Source: Thioalkalivibrio sp. XN279 (GTDB lineage: Bacteria; Pseudomonadota; Gammaproteobacteria; Steroidobacterales; XN24). From it: DNA of 64,000 nucleotides. The translations under genes and the position numbers were made by a program. The stretch lies in contig NZ_JAANBD010000006.1 of the NCBI RefSeq assembly GCF_011089885.1, positions 62,001 to 126,000 on the forward strand, given 5' to 3'. Under the pieces are notes generated by a model. It saw only the letters and a list, made by a program, of their open reading frames with translations. It did no database searches and was not told where the DNA came from. Shown in pieces: positions 45,425 through 54,276 of this stretch (position 1 is its first letter; each line of letters starts with the position of its first letter).

Positions 45425-46015
45425 TTAGCGCCGGCCCGTCGGCACCACGCTCACGCGCACCGGGATACGATTGCCCGGCGGCGACGCCATCGTGGTCATG
45501 TACTCGCGACCGGCGTAGACGTAGGTCACGCGGTAGCCCTCGATGCGCTCTTCCTCATGGTAGGACACGCGGGTTTCACAGCGCTCCACCGTGACCGGAC
45601 GACGCTCGTACGAGCTGCCGCGCCGGTAACCATCGTCTCGCGCCGCCTCGGTGGCAATGGAGGCGCCGACCAGCGCGCCCACGGCGGTCATGGCGTCGCG
45701 GCCGCTGCCGCTGCCGAACTGGCGGCCGATGACACCGCCGATGATCCCGCCGGCGATGGTCGGCACGGGGGAGTCCACACGGCCGCCGCGATAATAGTCG
45801 TCATGGCGCCGGATGGTCTGGTACTCGGTTTCCTGCCAGCACTCGCGCGCCGGGGTCTCGATGCGGACCTGGCGCACGATCGGGGTGACGTCCACGACGC
45901 GGGCGTACTCGACGCCGCCGGAGCGGACTCTCGGATCGGCCGTGGCGGTACCGGCCACCGCAAGCATCAATCCCGCCAGCGCCAGCTTCAGCTTCAGGTT
46001 CGTTTTCATGGCCAT
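45425..46015 (-). CDS. glycine-zipper 2TM-domain envelope protein
   Basis: A 196-residue exported protein. The signal peptide (1-26, ending ATADP) is followed by a beta-rich part, and a glycine-zipper segment IAGGIIGGVIGRQFGSGSG (about 87-105), then VGALVGASIATEA. This is the Rick_17kDa/glycine-zipper 2TM family found in outer-membrane-associated proteins of gammaproteobacteria. Two Cys residues may form a disulfide. The role is unknown, possibly envelope integrity. Confidence 0.82.
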   Translation of the reverse strand: MAMKTNLKLKLALAGLMLAVAGTATADPRVRSGGVEYARVVDVTPIVRQVRIETPARECWQETEYQTIRRHDDYYRGGRVDSPVPTIAGGIIGGVIGRQFGSGSGRDAMTAVGALVGASIATEAARDDGYRRGSSYERRPVTVERCETRVSYHEEERIEGYRVTYVYAGREYMTTMASPPGNRIPVRVSVVPTGRR

Positions 46016-46082
46016 GCTCCTCGCCTTGGTAGTCGTGTCTGCCGTCGCCCTCGCGGGGTGGTCCGGCAGCCTCGAGTACAGG

Positions 46083-48344
46083 CTAGGCGGGGACGGCTGA
46101 ACCGAAGCTGAACGAGAACAAGCTGGCGATGCCGCCGTCGGGCGCGGCCTGCAGCGCCTCGTAGCGCACGCGCTCCTGCGCCAGTGCCGCGTCCATCAAC
46201 CCTGTGAGGCGTTCCAACTCGGCAGCGTCGACATGGCCGGCGAAGAGCCAGCTGATCACCGGCAGCGGCACCCGCCAGCCCTGCTCGATGGCCGCGGCCA
46301 TGGCCGTCTCCAGGTTGCCGCCCTCCCCCGCGAGGTGTCCCAGGTAGCTCTCGATCAGCAGCATCACCGGGTTCTGGAAACCCTGGCCGCGCAAGGTCTG
46401 GATCATCGTCCTGAGTCGCGCACCCGTCTCGACCGCCTCGTCACGCCGGCCCTGGCTGTTCAACGCCATGACCAGGGCGATGCACGGCGTCATCTCGGAG
46501 AAGTGGCAATCCGGCACCTCTTCCGGCCCGATGCCCAGGATGTCGCGCACGCGGCGCTCGGCGGCCTCGGGCTCACCAGCGGATATTTCGAACAAGGCCA
46601 GGTCGCCGAGCGCCTCCAGGTTGCTTATCTGCCGTCGCTCGACTTCCTCCCGGTACACGGCCAGGCCCGCCTCCAGTCCCTGCTCCGCGATCGCACGTCG
46701 CGCGCGGTGTCCCGCCAGCGCGATCCCGAGCTCCTCGCCGCCGCGGCGTTCCAGCGCGTCCGCCAGCAGGCGGCCGGCGGCGTCGGCCTGGCCGAGCATC
46801 TCGAGTGCAAAAGCTTCCTGGCTCACCGCGCCCAGGTATTCCGGGTTCAGGCGCCGCACGCGACCGAAGGCCACGGCGCCGTCGGCGACCCGGCCCTCCT
46901 GCATGGCCACGGTGCCGATGGCGAACCACGTCATGAACCATTCCGGCGCCACCTCGCGCAACTCGCCGAGGTAGCGCTCGATATCCGCTTGTTCCCCGCC
47001 CTGCAAAGACCACATCACCTGGCGATACACGATCACCGGCGACAAGGGGTCGACGGCGTAGGCGCGCTGCAGGGCGCTGCGGGCGGCCACCAGGTCCGGC
47101 AGCAGGGTGCCGCTGAGCCACAGGTGCGCGAAAGCGTTGTTGGGGTTGATCTCCACCGCGCGCTCCAGTGCGGCCCGCGCCTCGCTATTGCGCTCTTTCG
47201 CATCCGGCCCCTGGCTGAGCAGCAGGCCCTTCACCGCCCAGGCCTCGTCGCTGTTGGGATCGATCTCGAGCGCCCGCTCCAGCGCCCGGTTGGCCAGCGG
47301 TCCGGTCTCCTCCAGGCTGCGGTAGTTGTAGTTGTCCAGCAGGGCATACACCATCGCGATGCCGGCGTAGGGCGGCGCGTAGTCCGGGTCGACCAGCACC
47401 GCCTGCTGGAATTCCTCCAGTGCCCGGCGCAGCCCTTCCGGCGTGCGCAGCCGGGCGTGGAACTGGCCGCGCAGGAACAGGTTGTAGGCCTCGACATCGC
47501 CCTTGGCGCTCTGGCTGATGACCGCCTCGTCCCCCGGCAGCAGGGTACGGCGCAGTGCCCGCACCACCTCGGTGGCGATGTCGTCCTGGATGGCGAAGAT
47601 GTCGTCGAGCTGGCGGTCGTAAGTGTCCGACCAGAGGTGATAGCCGGTGCGGGAATCGATCAGCTGCGCCGTCACCCGCACGCGGTCGCCCTGGCGCCGC
47701 ACGCTGCCCTCGAGGATGTTCGCCACGCCCAGCCGCTCACCGATCGCGCGCAGGTCCTGGTTCTGGCCCTTGAAGGCAAAGGAGGAGGTGCGCCCGGCAA
47801 CACGGAAATTGTCGATGCGGGCCAGCACATTCAGGACTTCCTCCGACAGGCCCTCGGAAAAATACTCGTTGGCCAGGTCCTGCGACATGTTGACGAAGGG
47901 CAGCACGGCGATGGAAAGGTCCTGCGTGCCAGCCGGCGGGGGCGGCGGCGGCGGCGACACGGCGGGCGTAGCCGCCCGCTCCGCCGAGGGCGCGGCATGG
48001 TTCCCGAACATGTTCCAGGACAGCAGGGCGATGGCCAGCAGCAGCAGCACGATGGTGGCGATATTGAGCTTGCGCGCCGCCTCGGCAGATGCGCGGCCAT
48101 CGTCCGGCAGGTCGCGGTCGCGCTTGATGCCCTCCGGCGTGATCTCGAACGCCCAGGACAACACCAGCGCGAACGGAAAGCCCAGCGCCAGCACGATGGC
48201 GAGCAAGCGCAACGAACCCTCGGGCGCCTCGATGATGCCGAGCAGGACGTCGGCCACCTGCAACACGAGCCAGGCGCCGGCGCCGTAGAACAGGGCGATG
48301 CGGATGACGTTGCGGCGCTTCAGCTCGGCGAAGAAAGAACTCAT
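46083..48344 (-). CDS. membrane TPR protein with TolB-like (FlgO/adenylate cyclase-associated) domain
   Basis: A 753-residue protein. The N-terminus (SSFFAELKRRNVIRIALFYGAGAWLV in parts) and two early membrane helices are those usually found in winged-helix or adenylate-cyclase-like TPR proteins. A third helix at about 108-126 is followed by a Pro-rich linker, a TolB-like domain (SIAVLPFVNMSQDLANEYFSEG...), then many TPR repeats to the end. No cyclase or DNA-binding domain is present. It is probably an inner-membrane scaffold or sensor. The ATG at 48344 was chosen at the conserved N-terminus. Confidence 0.82.
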   Translation of the reverse strand: MSSFFAELKRRNVIRIALFYGAGAWLVLQVADVLLGIIEAPEGSLRLLAIVLALGFPFALVLSWAFEITPEGIKRDRDLPDDGRASAEAARKLNIATIVLLLLAIALLSWNMFGNHAAPSAERAATPAVSPPPPPPPAGTQDLSIAVLPFVNMSQDLANEYFSEGLSEEVLNVLARIDNFRVAGRTSSFAFKGQNQDLRAIGERLGVANILEGSVRRQGDRVRVTAQLIDSRTGYHLWSDTYDRQLDDIFAIQDDIATEVVRALRRTLLPGDEAVISQSAKGDVEAYNLFLRGQFHARLRTPEGLRRALEEFQQAVLVDPDYAPPYAGIAMVYALLDNYNYRSLEETGPLANRALERALEIDPNSDEAWAVKGLLLSQGPDAKERNSEARAALERAVEINPNNAFAHLWLSGTLLPDLVAARSALQRAYAVDPLSPVIVYRQVMWSLQGGEQADIERYLGELREVAPEWFMTWFAIGTVAMQEGRVADGAVAFGRVRRLNPEYLGAVSQEAFALEMLGQADAAGRLLADALERRGGEELGIALAGHRARRAIAEQGLEAGLAVYREEVERRQISNLEALGDLALFEISAGEPEAAERRVRDILGIGPEEVPDCHFSEMTPCIALVMALNSQGRRDEAVETGARLRTMIQTLRGQGFQNPVMLLIESYLGHLAGEGGNLETAMAAAIEQGWRVPLPVISWLFAGHVDAAELERLTGLMDAALAQERVRYEALQAAPDGGIASLFSFSFGSAVPA

Positions 48345-48454
48345 GTCTCGACCCCGGATCCGCTTGCGGCCTGTCACTCCGTCGAATTTCCGCACAAGCG
48401 TACAGGCGTCACCGGCCCAACGCCAACGCGGCCGTGAACGGTTGCGGCGCCTTG

Positions 48455-48463
48455 TGGTATAGA
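48455..48463 (+). promoter_or_regulatory. candidate extended -10 element of the DUF2189 gene
   Basis: TGGTATAGA (extended -10 form TG-N-TATAGA) in the divergent gap 48345-48493; the transcript would begin about 24 bases before the GTG at 48494, leaving AGGGAGG as the ribosome site. Confidence 0.4.
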
Positions 48464-48493
48464 AGACGCGGCAAGAGGGAGGTTGGTTGCACC

Positions 48494-49282
48494 GTGAATC
48501 GGGAAGATCCGCCGGCAGATGACGGTGCTGCGGCACGGCCTTTCGTCGCGCCCTGCCGCGACATCGCGCCGGGCGCCCCGCTGCGCTGGCTGGCGGCCGG
48601 CTGGCGCGACATGCGCGCAGCGCCGGGACAGAGCCTGGGCTGGGGACTGATCGTGCTCGCCTTGTCCTGGGCCGTCAGCCTGCTCGCCCTGTGGCTCGGC
48701 AGCTGGGTGATGATGCTGTCGCTGCTGTCGGGTTTCGTGTTCATCGGCCCGTTGCTCGCCATCGCGCTCTACACCATCAGCTGGCAGCTGGAGCTCGGCC
48801 GCGTCCCGACCTTCGACCTCAGCGTCCGCACCGCGCGCGATCGCCTCGGCGACAGCATGGTGTTCGCCCTGGTGCTGCTGGTGATTTTTCTCGTCTGGGC
48901 ACGCGCCGGCTCCATGGTGCACGTGTTCTTCCCCATCGAGTCCCGCCCCGAGATGATCCAGCTGGTCCGCTTCCTCGCCATCGGCTCCGCGGTCGGCTCC
49001 ATCTTTGCCGCGATCGCATTCGCCGCCAGCGCCTTCTCCCTGCCCATGCTGGTCGACCGCGAGGTGGACACCATCACGGCCGTGATCAGCAGCGCCAACG
49101 CCGCCCTGCGCAACAAGCCGGCCATGGCGGTCTGGCTGGGGCTGATCGTGGTGCTCACCGGCATCGGCTTCGCCACCGCCTTCGTCGGGCTGCTCGTGCT
49201 GTTTCCCCTGCTCGGCCATGCCACCTGGCATGCCTATCGTGAGACCATCGACGCCTCGGCCTGGCCGCAGCACGACAACTGA
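48494..49282 (+). CDS. DUF2189-family membrane protein
   Basis: A 262-residue protein with six predicted membrane helices. The N-terminal segment with RWLAAGWRDMRAAPGQSLGWG and the glycine-rich SLLSGFVFIGPLLAIALY are DUF2189 features. The function is unknown; relatives often sit near cytochrome oxidase genes, but none is seen here. The start is GTG with AGGGAGG upstream. It ends nine bases before the GTPase gene. Confidence 0.82.
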   Translation: MNREDPPADDGAAARPFVAPCRDIAPGAPLRWLAAGWRDMRAAPGQSLGWGLIVLALSWAVSLLALWLGSWVMMLSLLSGFVFIGPLLAIALYTISWQLELGRVPTFDLSVRTARDRLGDSMVFALVLLVIFLVWARAGSMVHVFFPIESRPEMIQLVRFLAIGSAVGSIFAAIAFAASAFSLPMLVDREVDTITAVISSANAALRNKPAMAVWLGLIVVLTGIGFATAFVGLLVLFPLLGHATWHAYRETIDASAWPQHDN

Positions 49283-49291
49283 GTCCACCGG

Positions 49292-50326
49292 ATGCCCACC
49301 AACGTCTCGCCGGAGTACAAGAAGGCGGAGGAAGCCTATCGCCAGGCGCGCGAGCCGAAGGATCGGCTCGATTGCCTGAAACAGATGCTCTCGACCATCC
49401 CCAAGCACAAGGGCACGGAGCACCTGCAGGCGGACATCAAGAGTCGCATCAAGGACCTCACCGAGGAACTCGCCGGCCCGAAGAAGGGCGGCAAGCGCAG
49501 CGGCCCGGCGCTTGCCATTCGACCCGAGGGCGCCGCCCAGCTCGCCCTGCTCGGGCCGCCCAACAGCGGCAAGTCGGCGTTGCACCTGAGGCTCACCGGC
49601 TCGCGTGCGCAATCCGGACCCGGACCGTTCATCACCCAGTTCCCGGAGCCGGGCATGCTGCCCTTCGAGGACGTCGCGTTCCAGCTGCTCGACCTCCCGT
49701 CCATGTCGCCGGAGCACAGCCCGCCGTGGATCGCCTCCAGCCTGCAGAGCTGCGACGCCGCGCTGCTGGTGGTGGACCTGGCCGACCCGGCCTGCGTGGA
49801 GAACGTGCAGTTCATCCTCGACACCCTGGAAGGCAAAAAGGTCAGCCTCGTTGCCGACTGGCCCGCGCTGGAATCCGGCGCAGACGAGGGCCCGGGCGAG
49901 AGCGACACGCTCGACGACCCCTTCCGCATCGAACTGCCGACCCTGCTGGTGGCGAACAAGAGCGACCTGCTGCCAGACCCGGAAGAGGTTGCGGTGCTCG
50001 AAGAGCTGCTGGACGTGCACTACCCGACGCTGCGCGTCTCGGCCGAGACCGGGCAGGGGCTGGGCGAGCTGGCGCCCTGGTTGTTCAAGGCCCTCGGCGT
50101 GGTCCGCGTCTACACCAAGGCGCCGGGCAAGGACGTCGAGCGCGACCGCCCGTTCACGGTACGCCAGGGCGACACGGTCCTCGACGTCGCCCGGCTGGTG
50201 CACAAGGACATCGCCGAGGGTTTCCGCTTCGCGCGCATGTGGGGCGCGGCGGTGTTCGACGGCCAGCAGGTCGGGGCGGAGCAGCCCGTCAGCGACGGCG
50301 ACGTCGTCGAACTTCACTCCCGCTGA
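49292..50326 (+). CDS. DRG-type GTP-binding protein with TGS domain
   Basis: A 344-residue GTPase. A helical N-terminal region (1-65; PKHKGTEHLQADIKSRIKDL) precedes a GTPase domain with G1 GPPNSGKS, G3 LLDLPS and G4 ANKSD. A TGS domain at about 270-344 follows (DRPFTVRQGDTVLDVARLVH). The order and the PKHKGTE helix are those of DRG proteins, best known in eukaryotes and archaea, rather than of Obg. It may act on ribosomes or RNA. It ends just ahead of the 317-base gap. Confidence 0.87.
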   Translation: MPTNVSPEYKKAEEAYRQAREPKDRLDCLKQMLSTIPKHKGTEHLQADIKSRIKDLTEELAGPKKGGKRSGPALAIRPEGAAQLALLGPPNSGKSALHLRLTGSRAQSGPGPFITQFPEPGMLPFEDVAFQLLDLPSMSPEHSPPWIASSLQSCDAALLVVDLADPACVENVQFILDTLEGKKVSLVADWPALESGADEGPGESDTLDDPFRIELPTLLVANKSDLLPDPEEVAVLEELLDVHYPTLRVSAETGQGLGELAPWLFKALGVVRVYTKAPGKDVERDRPFTVRQGDTVLDVARLVHKDIAEGFRFARMWGAAVFDGQQVGAEQPVSDGDVVELHSR

Positions 50327-50494
50327 CCCGACCGCAGGGCCGGACCGTTGCTCCGTCCCCGACCACACCGGGACCCGGTGCTGCGCCAGTCACGGGTCTT
50401 CCCGCCGCGGCGCGCCGCCAAGGTCCCAGCGCGGCATGTCTTCCCGGTGTCGGCCGGGTCCGCCGTCGCCCTGGCCACGAAGGCAACCCGGCAG

Positions 50495-50571
50495 CGGGGT
50501 CGGGACGTGCAAGGCGCACTGAGTGAGATAAAGATTTCCGAACGAAGGGCGCCTTGCACGGCCCGGCCCCG
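50495..50571. repeat. long inverted repeat between the GTPase and ABC1 kinase genes
   Basis: Arms of 23 bases (50495-50517 and 50549-50571) pair at 22 positions if one G-T pair is counted. The inner 11 bases GTGCAAGGCGC are perfect. The 31-base loop is AT-rich (TGAGTGAGATAAAG...). It is in the middle of the only gap over 300 bases; the rest of 50327-50643 holds no credible gene. It could be a REP/MITE-like element, an RNA structure or a weak terminator of the GTPase transcript (no T-run). Confidence 0.75.
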
Positions 50572-50630
50572 CGGTCAGGTCTTCAAGGCAAGGGTCCCGG
50601 TGCGGTCGGGATGTGGGCGACGGCGCGTGG

Positions 50631-50636
50631 TAATCT
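50631..50636 (+). promoter_or_regulatory. candidate -10 element, leaderless start of the ABC1 kinase gene
   Basis: GGTAATCT, with the hexamer TAATCT ending seven bases before the GTG at 50644, so the transcript would start at the initiation codon itself. Confidence 0.35.
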
Positions 50637-50643
50637 GCCGCCC

Positions 50644-51981
50644 GTGACCGACAAGCCCAAGACCCCGCCCCGCCGCCGCCAGTCGCGCGTCCCCGTGACC
50701 CGGACCGGGCGCCTGTTCCGCATGGGCCTGACGGCCGGGACCATGGCGGTCGGCGGCCTGGCGGAAGGCCTGCGCCGGGCGACGGGCGGCGCCTCGGACA
50801 AGGCGGCCTCGGCGCTCTTGTCGGGCGCGAATGCGACCCGGCTGGCGAAACGCCTGGCGCATATGCGCGGCGCGGCGATGAAACTGGGCCAGCTGCTGTC
50901 GATGGAAAGCAGCCACGTGCTGCCGCCGGAATTTGCCGAGGCGCTGTCGGTGCTCCGGGCGTCCGCCGACATCATGCCGCAGACCCAGGTGAAGCGGCTG
51001 CTGGGGCGGGAGTACGGCAAGGGCTGGGAGGCGCGCTTCGAGCATTTCGAGTTCGAGCCGGCGGCTTCGGCCTCGATCGGGCAGGTGCACCGCGCGCGAA
51101 CCGCGAAGGGCAGGGACATCGCGCTGAAGATCCAGTATCCCGGCGTCGCCAAGAGCATCGACAGCGACGTGGACAACCTGGCCATGTTCCTCAACATGGC
51201 GCGCGTGTTGCCGCGCGAACTGGACGTGTCCGACATCGTGGAGGAAGCCAAGAAGCAGCTGCGCCAGGAGGCCGACTACCTCACGGAAGCCGCGAACCTG
51301 GAGCGCTACGGCAAGCTGCTGGCCGACGACGATCGCTTCGTCATTCCGCGGGTGCACCGTGAACTGAGCACGCAGCGCATTCTCGCCATGGACTGGGTCG
51401 AGGGCGAATCGCTGGACCAGCTGGTGCACGACGTCGTGCCGCAGGATGTCCGCAACCACATCGCGGAAGCGATCCAGGACCTCACTTTCAAAGAGCTCTA
51501 CGTGTTCCGTTTCATGCAGACGGACCCGAACTTCGCCAACTACCTGTACCGTCATGAGGACGGCAAGATCGTGCTGCTGGATCTCGGCGCTGCGGTGGAG
51601 TTTCCGCCGCCGTTCGTCGATCGCTACCGTCGCATCACGCGCGCTATCCTTGACGACGACCGTGCCGGCGTGGAGCGGCATGCGGCGGAAATCGGCTACC
51701 TGCGCGAAAGCGATTCGGAGCGCCACAAACAGCTCGTGGTGGACCTCATCATGATGGTGTGCGAGCCGCTGACGACAGAGGGCGCCTACGACTTCGGCGC
51801 CTCGAACCTGCCCTCGCGCGCCGCGGCCGCGGGGCTGGACATCGTGTTCCGCTCCCGCGAGTACCGCAACCCGCCGGCTGAGACCGCGGTGCTGCACCGC
51901 AAGCTCGGCGGCAGCTTCCTGCTGTGCCAGCGCCTCCAGGCGCGCATCGCCATGCGCGAGTACCTGCTGGAAAAAATCTGA
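50644..51981 (+). CDS. ABC1/AarF (ADCK-type) atypical kinase
   Basis: A 445-residue member of the ABC1/UbiB/COQ8 family. The KxGQ motif is KLGQ (within GAAMKLGQLLS), and the alanine-rich loop is AASASIGQVHRA. The catalytic segment is QTDPNFANYLY, and the metal motif reads LLDLGA, with Leu in place of the usual Phe of DFG. This DPNFAN/DLG form is seen in COQ8-like members. It presumably supports quinone or lipid metabolism. The start GTG at 50644 follows a -10-like hexamer; the upstream frame overlaps the inverted repeat and is not used. Confidence 0.87.
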   Translation: MTDKPKTPPRRRQSRVPVTRTGRLFRMGLTAGTMAVGGLAEGLRRATGGASDKAASALLSGANATRLAKRLAHMRGAAMKLGQLLSMESSHVLPPEFAEALSVLRASADIMPQTQVKRLLGREYGKGWEARFEHFEFEPAASASIGQVHRARTAKGRDIALKIQYPGVAKSIDSDVDNLAMFLNMARVLPRELDVSDIVEEAKKQLRQEADYLTEAANLERYGKLLADDDRFVIPRVHRELSTQRILAMDWVEGESLDQLVHDVVPQDVRNHIAEAIQDLTFKELYVFRFMQTDPNFANYLYRHEDGKIVLLDLGAAVEFPPPFVDRYRRITRAILDDDRAGVERHAAEIGYLRESDSERHKQLVVDLIMMVCEPLTTEGAYDFGASNLPSRAAAAGLDIVFRSREYRNPPAETAVLHRKLGGSFLLCQRLQARIAMREYLLEKI

Positions 51982-52025
51982 GACCGCCGCGCACCCGGCG
52001 CGGGATGCCAAGCCGCGGGCTCGTC

Positions 52026-52031
52026 TATACT
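52026..52031 (+). promoter_or_regulatory. candidate -10 element of the NhaC gene
   Basis: TATACT, 32 bases before the TTG at 52064, in an 82-base gap. Confidence 0.4.
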
Positions 52032-52063
52032 GCGCCTTCGCAACGAACCACGGGGACACCGGC

Positions 52064-53566
52064 TTGAGGGAACACAGCGCCCATCCCGGCGCGGCCGTGC
52101 GGCTGCCCAGCATGCTCCAGTCGCTGACGCCGATCGCGGTCCTCGTGGTGCTGCTGACCCTGTCGATCATCCTCTTCGGCGCAGACTCCTCGCAGGGCGC
52201 GAACCAGGTGGCGCTGACTTTTTCCGCCGCCGTGGCCGCCATGATTGCCATCTTCAACGGCGAACGCTGGACGGAAATCCTCGCGGCGATCGTCAACGGC
52301 ATCTCGACCGCCATGGGCGCGCTGCTGATCCTGTTCGCCATCGGCGCCATGATCGGCACCTGGAGCATGTCGGGCACCGTTCCGGCCATGATCTACTACG
52401 GCAGCTTGCTGCTCTCGCCGACGGTGTTCTATCCCACGGCCTGCCTGATCTGCGCCCTGGTCTCAGTGTCCATCGGCTCCAGCTGGACCACCGCCGGCAC
52501 CATCGGCATCGGGCTGATGGGCGTCTCGCAGGGCCTGGGACTGGCGCCCGAGATCACCGCCGGTGCCGTCATCTCCGGCGCCTATTTCGGCGACAAGATG
52601 TCGCCGCTCTCCGACACCACCAACCTGGCGCCGGCCGTGGCGGGCACCGAGCTGTTCACCCATATCCGGCACATGATGTACACGACCGGGCCCTCTTTCC
52701 TCATTGCCCTGGCCGGCTTCGCCGTCGTCAGCGTGGCGGGTGGCGGCCCGAGCGCCGAGGTCTCGCTCGGTGAGATCTCGAGCGCGCTGGAAGCCAACTT
52801 TGATCTCGGCTGGTGGACGCTGCTGCCGCTCGCGGCGGTGCTCGGACTGGCTGCAGCACGCTTCCATGCATTGCCGGTGATCCTCTTCGGCGCGCTCCTT
52901 GGCGCCGTGTTCGCGGTGGTATTCCAGCCCGGCCTGGTGGCGGCCTACGGTGGCGCCGAGGAGATCGGCTTCGGCCTGGCGCTGCTCAAGGGCGCCTGGA
53001 TGGCGCTGATGGACGGCTACGCCGCCACCACGGGCAACGCGGTGGTCGATGACCTGCTGTCGCGCGGGGGCATGAGCAGCGTGCTCACCACCATCTGGCT
53101 GATCATATCCGCACTGACCTTCGGCGCCGTGCTGGAACACGCGGGAATGCTGCAGCGGATCATCCAGGGCGTCATTCGCGCCGCGAAAAGCACCGGCGCC
53201 CTCATCACCTCGGTGCTCCTGACGTCCATCGGCACCAACATCGTGACCGGCGACCAGTACATCGCCATCGTCCTGCCGGGCCGCATGTTTCGCGCCGAGT
53301 TCCGGCGCCGGCGTCTCAAGGCCCGCAACCTCTCGCGCACCATCGAGGATGCAGGCACGCTGACTTCACCCCTCATCCCGTGGAACACCTGCGGCGCCTA
53401 CATGGCCACGACGCTGGGCGTGGCCACGCTGGCCTACCTGCCGTGGGCCTTTCTCAACCTGGTAAACCCGTTCGTGGCGGCACTGCTCGCGTTTCGCGGC
53501 ATCACCATCGACACGGTGCCCGAAGGCGAAGAAATGCCAGAGGTGGACAGCGCCACGCGCGCCTAG
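52064..53566 (+). CDS. nhaC: NhaC-family Na+/H+ antiporter
   Basis: A 500-residue protein with about 11-12 membrane helices. The family signatures are ISGAYFGDKMSPLSDTTNLA, TAGTIGIGLMG and TGDQYIAIVLPGRMF. It exports Na+ in exchange for protons; some members carry lactate or other substrates. The frame begins with TTG at 52064; the first ATG is at 52112, which would still keep all helices. It is a single gene on the plus strand and converges with the phosphatase gene. Confidence 0.9.
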   Translation: MREHSAHPGAAVRLPSMLQSLTPIAVLVVLLTLSIILFGADSSQGANQVALTFSAAVAAMIAIFNGERWTEILAAIVNGISTAMGALLILFAIGAMIGTWSMSGTVPAMIYYGSLLLSPTVFYPTACLICALVSVSIGSSWTTAGTIGIGLMGVSQGLGLAPEITAGAVISGAYFGDKMSPLSDTTNLAPAVAGTELFTHIRHMMYTTGPSFLIALAGFAVVSVAGGGPSAEVSLGEISSALEANFDLGWWTLLPLAAVLGLAAARFHALPVILFGALLGAVFAVVFQPGLVAAYGGAEEIGFGLALLKGAWMALMDGYAATTGNAVVDDLLSRGGMSSVLTTIWLIISALTFGAVLEHAGMLQRIIQGVIRAAKSTGALITSVLLTSIGTNIVTGDQYIAIVLPGRMFRAEFRRRRLKARNLSRTIEDAGTLTSPLIPWNTCGAYMATTLGVATLAYLPWAFLNLVNPFVAALLAFRGITIDTVPEGEEMPEVDSATRA

Positions 53567-53611
53567 CGGGAAGAGCAGGCGGAACCCGCCATGAGCCCCG
53601 GGACAAGCGGC

Positions 53612-54175
53612 TCAGGAAGCTTGCGAGTGCAGTTGCCGGATGCCCAGCCTGGGCTCCCAATTTTCCACCCACTCCAGGTACGCCGCGTTGGTCGGCGTGC
53701 CGCGGAAAGTCTGCGACTTGCCCATGGCCATGAAGCGGCGCGAAAGCTCATCGAGGGCGCGCTCGGGATCCAGCCCGCGCTCCACCAGCCAGCAGCCCAT
53801 CACCATCCCCGTACGCTCCACGCCGTCGGAGCAATGGACGTAGACACGGACGCCGCGCTCGATGCCTTCGTGGATGACGCGCAGGATGTCGACCACCTGC
53901 TCGGCCCGCTCCGGCACCTGCTCCAGCGGCAGGGGCTTGTGCACATGCTCGGCGATGATGCCGCGATCGCTGCAGATGCGGTCCAGCATGGGACGATAGG
54001 GGCGGGCGACGTCGCCGCGTCCGCTGAGATCCACGAACAGGCGGACCCCTGCGTCCAGCAGGCGCGAAATCCGGCGCCTCAACAACGCCTCTTCCCAGTG
54101 GCCCGGATGCTCTCCCGCCAACAGTACGCCGGGCTCGACCCAGTAACTCTCGCTTATCGGCTGTATGTTGCTCAT
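53612..54175 (-). CDS. dual-specificity/tyrosine protein phosphatase
   Basis: A 187-residue phosphatase with the Cys-based signature HCSDGVERTG (114-123; Cys115 nucleophile, Arg121) and the general-acid loop candidate DLSGRGD near 49-55. It resembles small dual-specificity phosphatases. The AGGAGG site supports the ATG at 54175. Targets are unknown. A 101-base gap separates it from rlmJ, so it may have its own promoter. Confidence 0.87.
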   Translation of the reverse strand: MSNIQPISESYWVEPGVLLAGEHPGHWEEALLRRRISRLLDAGVRLFVDLSGRGDVARPYRPMLDRICSDRGIIAEHVHKPLPLEQVPERAEQVVDILRVIHEGIERGVRVYVHCSDGVERTGMVMGCWLVERGLDPERALDELSRRFMAMGKSQTFRGTPTNAAYLEWVENWEPRLGIRQLHSQAS

Positions 54176-54276
54176 TGGGCACTCCTCCTGAGATTCGGAG
54201 ACTAGCAACCCCGGAGGCCAGTGCGGCGTGACGCAGTTCGCGAATCTGCGGGCGCTTTGTCAGCACGCCCACGCGG

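Noticed and set aside
46233-48437. 734-codon open frame on the plus strand
   Set aside because: It lies fully antisense to the TPR protein gene, which has clear domains. Long antisense frames are expected in GC-rich coding DNA, and the sequence is Gln/His/Arg-rich without homology.
48374-50368. 664-codon minus-strand open frame
   Set aside because: Antisense to the DUF2189 and GTPase genes; low-complexity His/Gln/Asp composition and no domain.
50575-52389. 604-codon minus-strand open frame
   Set aside because: Antisense to the second ABC1 kinase and the start of nhaC; no recognisable domain.
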